The translations under genes and the position numbers were made by a program. A stretch of DNA of 36,018 nt from Candidatus Stahliibacteriota bacterium (GTDB lineage: Bacteria > Hydrothermota > UBA3073 > JACQXS01): NCBI GenBank assembly GCA_016208615.1, contig JACQXS010000001.1, forward strand, positions 1-36,018. Direction: 5' to 3'. The notes below the pieces were generated by a model. It was given only the letters and a program-made list of their open reading frames with translations. It had not been told where the DNA came from and ran no database searches. Below are positions 31,113-36,018 of this stretch, in pieces. Within the stretch, counting starts at the first letter, position 1; the number at the start of each line of letters is the position of its first letter.

Positions 31113-31727
31113 CTAAATTTCTACCATATACCTTAAGGCCACAAATCCTTCGGCATACTTTACCTTGCCTTGGAAGCCGCGGAAACTGGCAATTGATTTA
31201 ACGCTTTCAAGCATATCCAGTCCAGTAGGATAGCTTTTACTTACCTGTGACTGATGAAGCCCAAGCAATTTGGCTTTCTCTACAAGTACATCTCCAATAT
31301 CTACAAATACATTGGGCTCAAAATTGCGTGTCGTGTAATCCTCGTAGAGTAATACCCTCTTTTGATACCTACAAGCAGTAATAGTACACTCTGCACAGGC
31401 ACGATGGTCTTGGTGGGCATCATCTGGATAATTTACATATACCTCATCCGGCTGTATCTTACTCATTACGCTATCTATTTTTGATATTAGTTCCCGATTT
31501 GCCACAAGCTCTGTATCTCTAAAACCACCCCAAATAATCTTTTTTACACCAATAAACCGAGCCGCATTGTTCTGTTCATTCTGACGAATAATACTACCTC
31601 CGCTCTTCTCGCCACCTGTAAGTATAAGGAGATATAGTTTATGACCACTATTTTTGTATTTCAGTAGTGTACCTCCGCATCCATACTCTATATCGTCAGG
31701 ATGTGCACCTATTGCCAAGATTTTCAT
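31113..31727 (-). CDS. PIG-L/LmbE family zinc deacetylase
   Basis: 204 aa. Zinc-dependent N-deacetylases of this family act on GlcNAc-containing or similar small glycoconjugates. The signature AHPDD (8-12) with GCGGTLLK follows the N-terminal MKILAIG strand, and the third zinc ligand is in DDAHQDHRAC. DVFVDIGD and the H..Q motif LGLHQSQVS are conserved. The ATG overlaps the wbqC stop (ATGA) with GGAGGT just upstream, so the two are translationally coupled. The substrate, possibly a nucleotide-sugar or glycan intermediate, is inferred from the cluster. Confidence 0.92.
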   Translation of the reverse strand: MKILAIGAHPDDIEYGCGGTLLKYKNSGHKLYLLILTGGEKSGGSIIRQNEQNNAARFIGVKKIIWGGFRDTELVANRELISKIDSVMSKIQPDEVYVNYPDDAHQDHRACAECTITACRYQKRVLLYEDYTTRNFEPNVFVDIGDVLVEKAKLLGLHQSQVSKSYPTGLDMLESVKSIASFRGFQGKVKYAEGFVALRYMVEI

Positions 31728-32380
31728 ATCTTACCTCCACAATTAAACAAATAATCTATACTTGATAAAAATGGTATAAAGCCCTTAAATTGCTGAGTAT
31801 AGGTTGGATGGTTAAACTCCTGAAATTTTAGTTTAATATGCTTAAATTTCTCTACCTCCAGATACTCTTTACCACCAGGTCCAGATAAATAAGTATCCGC
31901 ACCCATCTTCTCGCATATCTCAATAAGTCTATCAGTTGCTTGTGAGTGAATATCCATGAGGTGAACCTCTTCCGAAGCCCTAATCATTTTTGTATTTATT
32001 TCAAATGCATCCATTAGATAAATAATAAAATGTATGTTAATGTCAACAAGATAATTCCATTCCCGGTCTAAACTATTACGAAAAAACTCTTTTCTGTGTT
32101 TAGGGGATTGTGGATAATTTAAGAGAATAGCCTGAATATGTTTATGTCGCCAATTTAGTGTATTATTTATTTTTACTTCATTTATTGATTGCCCAAACCT
32201 CTGAATCACGGGTACGGTTAGCCACTGCCAGCCCTCTTTGTCACGAATACGATTACGGTTCTGCCATTCATTTTTCTTGAATTGGCAATTGTCAAGTAAA
32301 ACAAAAACATCTGCTTGGCGAATTTTGTCAAAAAATCCAAGATAGGGAAGATATTGAGGCTGATGGATGGCACAAATCAT
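31724..32380 (-). CDS. WbqC family protein
   Basis: 218 aa. The WbqC signature MICAIHQPQYLPYLGFFDKI opens the protein, followed by ADVFVLLDNCQFKKNEWQNR and W.W.LTVPV (here GWQWLTVPV), then YLSGPGGKEYL. WbqC-like proteins occur in O-antigen and other glycan clusters; their biochemical role is not well defined. First gene of the cluster wbqC, PIG-L, degT, wecA-like, with its own leaderless-type promoter. A GAGGTGAACCTC palindrome (31958-31969) is read in frame as EEVHLM. Confidence 0.9.
   Translation of the reverse strand: MICAIHQPQYLPYLGFFDKIRQADVFVLLDNCQFKKNEWQNRNRIRDKEGWQWLTVPVIQRFGQSINEVKINNTLNWRHKHIQAILLNYPQSPKHRKEFFRNSLDREWNYLVDINIHFIIYLMDAFEINTKMIRASEEVHLMDIHSQATDRLIEICEKMGADTYLSGPGGKEYLEVEKFKHIKLKFQEFNHPTYTQQFKGFIPFLSSIDYLFNCGGKI
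31958..31969. repeat. GAGGTGAACCTC palindrome inside wbqC
   Basis: Twelve-base member of the GAGGTnnACCTC family, in frame in a conserved gene. Confidence 0.6.
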
Positions 32381-32387
32381 AGAGCAT

Positions 32388-32415
32388 CTATTACTATTAG
32401 AATAATGTTTGTCAA
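32388..32415 (-). promoter_or_regulatory. Promoter of the polysaccharide cluster (leaderless type)
   Basis: Minus strand: TTGACA (32415-32410), 16-nt spacer, TAATAG (32393-32388), then 7 nt to the wbqC ATG at 32380. No Shine-Dalgarno. Confidence 0.65.
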
Positions 32416-32430
32416 CTTAAATCAGCAATT

Positions 32431-32458
32431 GAGGTCGCACCTCTTGGGGTTGCACCTC
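32431..32458. repeat. GAGGTCGCACCTC / GGGGTTGCACCTC pair
   Basis: Near-identical to the pair inside degT (30570-30597), here in the spacer at the 3' end of the PHP gene. Direct evidence that the same element sits both in and between genes. Confidence 0.85.
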
Positions 32459-33706
32459 CTATGGCTTACGGCTTACGAATATGGGGTTCGTTAGTATTTT
32501 ATGAGGATACTGGGTCTCAATGTCCAATCTGTAATAACTTTTTGACCCACTAACCTTTGTCCCTATATAAGTCATATTTACAGGAGTAAGGAGGTTAAAT
32601 TTCTTAACTATTTCGCCATTTGAGGTTGAACCTCTCCGGATTAGTTTTATTGTTATTTCCCGACTTATGCTATCTGAGCATAGAACCTTAAATCTAACTA
32701 TTGGCTTATCTTTACAACAGATTTCCTCTCCCATAACAGCAGAGATGCCGAGGTCATTGCTTACACTAAACTCATCTAATAATAGTGCATATTCTTTGGT
32801 CCGTCGCATAGCATACATCCTACCTTGGCGTAAAGCGTCTAAGATACAACTATCATTAACATTAGAAACAAGAAAAACTGTTTGCACCTCTTCCAAGCTT
32901 TTGCCTCCTGCTTCACCCTCATAATGATAATCTAACTCCCCTATTGTCCAGACAGGATTAGCTCGGCTTTCTGTACAATATTCATTTAGAACTTTATCCC
33001 AAGTCCCACCCGGTCCGCCAGCTTCTCTATATCCTTCATATAAGCCACCAAATCCTGTATAGTTTTTTGTCTCCAATAAGGCAGTAGGATATGGTGGCGT
33101 AAGTACTCTTATTCTACCTACTTTCTCATCAGTAGTGGCTTCAGGGAGCGACCAAAAACATAGTCCGCCTTGTGAAGCTACATAATCAATAACCTGCTGG
33201 TATGGGAAGATGCCTACATCTCCATTATATTGGTTAAAGAGAGTTCTCCTATTCCCTATAATAGGCAGATTTTTGTATAAACTTTCAAGTCCTATTACAA
33301 GTAATCGTCTATGGGCATTGCAAAGCGTAAGTGTCTTATCAAAATAACTACCCGTCCAATAGTAAAAAGGCCGCACCTTAGCACCAGGAATAAGTACCAT
33401 ATCAGGATATAATTTGCTCACTCTCTTAATTTCCGCAAGATACTTTTCAATCCCATAATCCACTATGCAATTTCTTCTTATTGTCTTTTTTATCAAATTC
33501 CTAAAAGGCGGCAACCCGTATGTAAAACGCTCCAAAAAATGGTCAGTGTATATGACAACAGAAATATCTCTACTACGGGCGAGTTTAGCTATATCTTCAA
33601 TAGAATACAAGCCATTGCTTATATTAGTATTGATATGGATGACTCCACTAACCTGTCTATACTCGGCAATACTAATCGCTAAAATAAGTATCAGTTGACT
33701 TATCAT
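32459..33706 (-). CDS. Exported PHP-domain protein
   Basis: 415 aa. Residues 1-15 (MISQLILILAISIAE) look like a signal peptide. The PHP fold is recognised by GVIHINTNISNGLYSIEDIA (21-40) and VVIYTDHFLER (50-60, D55 and H56). The first metal motif is HIN (H24, N26) rather than HxH, and the later GxEv motif appears as GAKV (108-111), so metal binding may be altered. PHP proteins are phosphoesterases or hydrolases; the exported type has unknown substrates. GAGGTTGAACCTC (32622-32634) is in frame. A TTGACA-N16-TACTAT (33732-33706) overlaps the ATG, which makes the start uncertain: either a later codon is used or the element is not a promoter. Confidence 0.75.
   Translation of the reverse strand: MISQLILILAISIAEYRQVSGVIHINTNISNGLYSIEDIAKLARSRDISVVIYTDHFLERFTYGLPPFRNLIKKTIRRNCIVDYGIEKYLAEIKRVSKLYPDMVLIPGAKVRPFYYWTGSYFDKTLTLCNAHRRLLVIGLESLYKNLPIIGNRRTLFNQYNGDVGIFPYQQVIDYVASQGGLCFWSLPEATTDEKVGRIRVLTPPYPTALLETKNYTGFGGLYEGYREAGGPGGTWDKVLNEYCTESRANPVWTIGELDYHYEGEAGGKSLEEVQTVFLVSNVNDSCILDALRQGRMYAMRRTKEYALLLDEFSVSNDLGISAVMGEEICCKDKPIVRFKVLCSDSISREITIKLIRRGSTSNGEIVKKFNLLTPVNMTYIGTKVSGSKSYYRLDIETQYPHKILTNPIFVSRKP
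32622..32634. repeat. GAGGTTGAACCTC palindrome inside PHP gene
   Basis: Identical to dprA 17333-17345. Confidence 0.7.
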
Positions 33707-33769
33707 AGTAAAATCAAAGCGTATAGTGTCAATTTAGCCAATCTTTTTTGTCTTTCATTTTTGATTTTC

Positions 33770-33830
33770 CTCTAACGATAAAGCTCCGTTGCCCTGCTTC
33801 TGCGGGGTCAACTGCAGCGATTGGTTAGAT
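33770..33830 (-). repeat. attC1 recombination site
   Basis: Minus strand: R'' ATCTAAC (33830-33824), a central imperfect hairpin (GCAGTTGACCCC / AGGGCAACGGAGC), and R' GTTAGAG (33776-33770), the last base departing from GTTRRRY. The 47 bases 33771-33817 match 34257-34303 with one difference; only the R'' side differs. It starts 4 nt after the aspartic-protease stop codon. Confidence 0.85.
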
Positions 33831-33834
33831 ATTT

Positions 33835-34227
33835 CTATTTTTTAAATCCTTTTACTATTGAAGATGCAATATTTGGACTTTTGGGATTAACAATTAGTTT
33901 TCTCTGCGCCGGAGAAATTAAGACATCCATATCTTCCATAGGAACTGCACCAAGTAAAATTTCATCTCCCAGTATAATCGCTCCGGTAAAACAACCTCTA
34001 TTCTCAAATTTTACTTCGATAGGACCAACATAAGGACATAAATATTCCTTCCCATCTGCAGTAGTAACATCTCTTTTGTATAATTCTTTCAAATTCAATT
34101 GAATAGCAACTTTCTCTGGTATGCAAAGATGTAATGCCCCTGAATCTACTAACGCTTCAACCTCCATTTCTTTAATTTCATCTTCTTTCGGATTTCTTAA
34201 AATAATTGTAGCCTTCACTAAACCCAT
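33835..34227 (-). CDS. Clan AA (retropepsin-like) aspartic protease, integron cassette gene
   Basis: 130 aa. The catalytic Asp is D28 in ALVDSGALHLCIPE, the single-domain retropepsin-type active site (DSG/DTG), which needs a dimer. Later segments CPYVGPIEVKFENR, FTGAIILGDEILLGAVPMED and LIVNPKSPNIA are typical of a bacterial clan-AA family that I recognise by pattern; the biological role is unknown. A GAGGAGGTGT site precedes the ATG. The gene is bounded by attC2 upstream and attC1 4 nt downstream, so it is the cargo of cassette 2 and probably arrived by site-specific recombination. No signal peptide. Confidence 0.88.
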   Translation of the reverse strand: MGLVKATIILRNPKEDEIKEMEVEALVDSGALHLCIPEKVAIQLNLKELYKRDVTTADGKEYLCPYVGPIEVKFENRGCFTGAIILGDEILLGAVPMEDMDVLISPAQRKLIVNPKSPNIASSIVKGFKK

Positions 34228-34255
34228 AATACACCTCCTCGTATTTGTTTTTTAT

Positions 34256-34316
34256 ATCTAACGATAAAGCTCAGTTGCCCTGCTTCTGCGGGGTCAACTG
34301 CAGTGCCTTGTTATGC
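34256..34316 (-). repeat. attC2 recombination site
   Basis: Minus strand: R'' GCATAAC (34316-34310), spacer AAGGCACT, stem CAGTTG-A-CCC / GGGCAACTG with unpaired G and A on one arm, GAGCTTTATC, R' GTTAGAT (34262-34256, matches GTTRRRY). 61 bp. It begins 3 nt after the stop codon of the membrane-protein ORF. Confidence 0.88.
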
Positions 34317-34319
34317 TCT

Positions 34320-34637
34320 TTAATTTGCGAATTTTGCAGTCACAATTCCAACCCCCGCACCAAGAATTATAGACATTGCCAAAATAGGAATAATACTTTT
34401 GGGGTCTTCTTTTGATACAAGAATTACAATTGGTAGAGCGCTTAATACAGAAATAATTATACCTTTTAGCCAAGGAACCAATGGCATTTCAATGTAAGAT
34501 ATGACAATTCCCAAAATAACCCAATGAACAAAAGCAGAGATACATGCGTATTTATCTAATTTCTGAAATATCATGGGCGTTACATCTATAATACCTGCAA
34601 TAACACCAATAATTAATGAGATAAATAATTTTAGCAT
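34320..34637 (-). CDS. Small integral membrane protein, integron cassette gene
   Basis: 105 aa, nearly all hydrophobic, about four membrane helices: LFISLIIGVIAGIIDVTPMI, ISAFVHWVILGIVISY, WLKGIIISVLSALPIVILV and IIPILAMSIILGAGVGIVTA. Polar or charged residues are confined to short loops (KLDKYA, SKEDPKS). I do not recognise a family; many cassette genes of this size encode such membrane proteins of unknown role. A GGGGGAAC site lies 5 nt before the ATG. The ORF fills cassette 1 between boundary TTATGC (34669) and attC2 and is the first gene behind the strong promoter at 34734-34705. Confidence 0.7.
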   Translation of the reverse strand: MLKLFISLIIGVIAGIIDVTPMIFQKLDKYACISAFVHWVILGIVISYIEMPLVPWLKGIIISVLSALPIVILVSKEDPKSIIPILAMSIILGAGVGIVTAKFAN

Positions 34638-34663
34638 TTTTGTTCCCCCTTTAATTTATTTTC

Positions 34664-34670
34664 GCATAAC
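34664..34670 (-). other. Upstream cassette boundary (GTTATGC core site)
   Basis: GTTATGC on the minus strand fits GTTRRRY and is the exact complement of R'' of attC2, marking the 5' junction of cassette 1 with the chromosome or a former attI. No second attC arm precedes it. Confidence 0.75.
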
Positions 34671-34704
34671 ATTATTTGGTATCTTCCATAGATAATTCGA
34701 CATA

Positions 34705-34734
34705 ATTATAGCATAATTCAAAAGATATTGTCAA
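34705..34734 (-). promoter_or_regulatory. Strong consensus promoter facing the cassette array (Pc-like)
   Basis: Minus strand: TTGACA (34734-34729), 18-nt spacer ending in ATGC, TATAAT (34710-34705). Both hexamers are perfect and TGC before TATAAT is an extended -10. It lies ~35 bp upstream of the cassette boundary and outside the cassettes, as an integron Pc does. Unlike the leaderless promoters it leaves ~60 nt of leader before the ATG at 34637. Confidence 0.8.
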
Positions 34735-34803
34735 GAAAAAATGCTTTGTTGCATAATTTTCTATCACACCTTCAATGACAAAGTGCAAAATAGTTAATAG
34801 ACA

Positions 34804-35973
34804 TTAAGACTTAACTTTTAATGCTGTATATAGTTGGTCTATCTTACTAATCATTTTCTCTAATGTAAATTTTTCTGCCCTTTCTTTGCCTGCACTACCC
34901 ATAGAATGTCGGGTTATAGGAGTATTAATTAATAAACTAATTGCCTTTTCCAATGCTTCAGAAGATTTAGGAGGCACAAGAATACCTGTCTTCCCGTTCA
35001 CTACCACATTAGCTATCCCACAAACATCAGTAGCAACAACTGGTAATCCCGCAGCCATGGCCTCTATAATTGCACGGCACATACCTTCATTAATGGATGA
35101 GATAGCGAAAATATCAGATAGAGCAAGTAATTCTGCCACATCCTTTCGTTCACCGAGGAATAAAATTTTTTGCGTCAATCCAAGCCGCTCTACTTGATAT
35201 TTCAACTCTGCTTTAAGAGGACCGTCGCCAGCAAATAAAAAAGTCACTTCCGAAGAGGTGCACCTCACCCTCGAACTGAGAACCGAATTAGCTGCATCTA
35301 TTAAATACTTATGCCCTTTTATCGGTACCAACCTCGCTACACATATCACGACAAGATTACTCTCTGGAATACCTATTTCTTTACGCTTAGCCATCCTATT
35401 TACTTTTGACTCAAATTTTTTAATCTCTATGCCGCTATGGATAGTTAAAAGCTTCTCCTTGGGTGCAACTTTAAATTTCTCGTAATCTCGTGCCTCGGCA
35501 CCTGTAAGAGCAATAATCTTATCTGTAATAAGAGCCGATACCCGCTCTAAAAGTATAAATACCTGTGTTAGCCAATACCCAAAGTAGCCATAAAATATAT
35601 GCCCGTGTGGTGTGTAAATAATACAAGGGGCGCCTGCCATTTTAGCTGATATACGGCCAATAAATCCCGCCTTTGAAGAATGGGTGTGAACAATATCAAA
35701 TTTTTCCCGGCAGAATAAACGATACAAATTAATTAAGCTTAAGCCATCTTTTAGGGGATTGATATTTCTTTGTAAGTTTGGTGAAATTATAACCCGGTCG
35801 TTTAATTTATTTAAAAATTCTTTTGTTTTAGCACTGGGATATTTACTCGGACCGGTTATCAGCTTTAGATCATAAATCTCGGGATTAAGATGATTAGAGA
35901 TTATCCGTATTATATCCGGCGCTCCGCCCCAGTCCAAACGGGTAATTACTTGGGCAATCTTTATTTTGGGCAT
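34804..35973 (-). CDS. Glycosyltransferase family 4 (GT-B)
   Basis: 389 aa, retaining GT-B enzyme that adds a sugar from a nucleotide donor to a lipid-linked or surface glycan. The N-terminal acceptor domain begins KIKIAQVITRLDWGGAPDII (glycine loop) and includes FDIVHTHSSKAGFIGR and PHGHIFYGYFG. The C-terminal donor domain has VARLVPIKGHKYLIDA, LFAGDGPLKAEL, and the E-x7-E motif EGMCRAIIEAMAAGLPVVAT. A GAGGTGCACCTC palindrome (35255-35266) is read in frame as RVRCTSSE. TATAGG lies 8 nt before the ATG, but no -35 is visible before the window edge. It belongs in role with the glycan cluster interrupted by the integron cassettes. Confidence 0.93.
   Translation of the reverse strand: MPKIKIAQVITRLDWGGAPDIIRIISNHLNPEIYDLKLITGPSKYPSAKTKEFLNKLNDRVIISPNLQRNINPLKDGLSLINLYRLFCREKFDIVHTHSSKAGFIGRISAKMAGAPCIIYTPHGHIFYGYFGYWLTQVFILLERVSALITDKIIALTGAEARDYEKFKVAPKEKLLTIHSGIEIKKFESKVNRMAKRKEIGIPESNLVVICVARLVPIKGHKYLIDAANSVLSSRVRCTSSEVTFLFAGDGPLKAELKYQVERLGLTQKILFLGERKDVAELLALSDIFAISSINEGMCRAIIEAMAAGLPVVATDVCGIANVVVNGKTGILVPPKSSEALEKAISLLINTPITRHSMGSAGKERAEKFTLEKMISKIDQLYTALKVKS
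35255..35266. repeat. GAGGTGCACCTC palindrome inside the GT4 gene
   Basis: Identical to 7159-7170, the intergenic copy upstream of the M23 gene; here in frame in the donor-domain linker. Confidence 0.75.
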
Positions 35974-36018
35974 AATTAATACCTATACAATTCCGTGCAT
36001 CTTAGGCATACGGGAAAA

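Larger units (their letters stand above)
33771..34670 (-). mobile_element. Two-cassette integron array (CALIN-like, no integrase in window)
   Basis: Read on the minus strand: boundary G/TTATGC (34670-34664), membrane-protein ORF, attC2 (34316-34256), aspartic-protease ORF, attC1 (33830-33770). Cassette 1 starts TTATGC and its R'' is GCATAAC. Cassette 2 starts TTAGAT and its R'' is ATCTAAC. This complementarity of a cassette's first six bases with its own R'' is the hallmark of integron cassettes. Each ORF stops 3-4 nt before its attC. Cassettes are ~408 and ~486 bp. No intI gene is adjacent (PHP gene on one side, glycosyltransferase on the other). Confidence 0.85.

Noticed and set aside
33704-33732. 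TTGACA-N16-TACTAT as a leaderless promoter of the PHP gene
   Set aside because: The -10 box overlaps the ATG, unlike the 6-9 nt gap at other genes; not counted among the leaderless set.
33835-34637. Toxin-antitoxin pair
   Set aside because: The two ORFs are in separate cassettes with an attC between them and show no toxin or antitoxin motif.
1-36018. tRNA or rRNA genes
   Set aside because: No cloverleaf-like sequence (GGTTCGA-type T arm with CCA end) or rRNA core motif was seen on either strand by eye.

Overview
The window is a 36 kb piece of an AT-rich bacterial genome. It reads like an uncultured Gram-negative lineage with an outer membrane: there are two outer-membrane beta-barrel proteins, a type IV pilus PilX/PilY1 pair, an M23 peptidase-bactofilin pair and many exported proteins. 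The gene mix (Wzi-like barrel, DUF3857/transglutaminase proteins, PilY1, KimA-like permease, many short palindromes inside genes) recalls candidate phyla such as WOR-3/Stahlbacteria. That placement is an impression, not a demonstrated assignment.

Layout. 1-2.7 kb, + strand: end of alanine racemase, an S-methylthioribose-1-phosphate isomerase gene that lacks its catalytic-Cys segment, and a TonB-receptor-like barrel. 2.7-3.4 kb: repeat-rich spacer. 3.4-7.0 kb: the classic macromolecular-synthesis operon rpsU-dnaG-rpoD. 7.0-8.4 kb: a promoter region with 21-bp iterons, then an M23 peptidase and a bactofilin (cell-shape module). 8.4-12.3 kb: a PpiD-like foldase (-), a Wzi-like barrel (+) and riboflavin synthase (-). 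12.4-16.0 kb: PilX-like pilin, LolA-like periplasmic protein and PilY1 with a broken 5' end. 16.1-20.6 kb: TsaC, DprA (-), archease, KimA-like permease and a UPF0158 protein. 20.7-28.8 kb, - strand: GcvT, anaerobic ribonucleotide reductase NrdD, an exported protein, and two tandem DUF3857/transglutaminase paralogues, one frameshifted and the other lacking its catalytic Cys and His. 28.9-33.7 kb, - strand: surface-polysaccharide cluster (WecA-like transferase, DegT aminotransferase, PIG-L deacetylase, WbqC, PHP protein). 33.8-34.7 kb: two integron gene cassettes with attC sites and a near-perfect promoter. 34.8-36 kb: a GT4 glycosyltransferase.

Three themes cut across the genes. First, 33.77-34.67 kb is a genuine two-cassette integron array: each ORF ends 3-4 nt before an attC, and the first six bases of each cassette are complementary to its own R'' box. 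No integrase is in the window. Second, several families of short palindromic repeats occur both between genes and, in frame, inside about a dozen conserved genes. One 36-nt element lies in two unrelated genes and is read in different frames, so the DNA or RNA sequence rather than the peptide is conserved. Third, at least seven genes that begin transcription units have a clear TTGACA-like/-10 promoter whose -10 box ends only 6-9 nt before the start codon and have no Shine-Dalgarno. This implies leaderless mRNAs, whereas operon-internal genes carry strong GGAGG sites.
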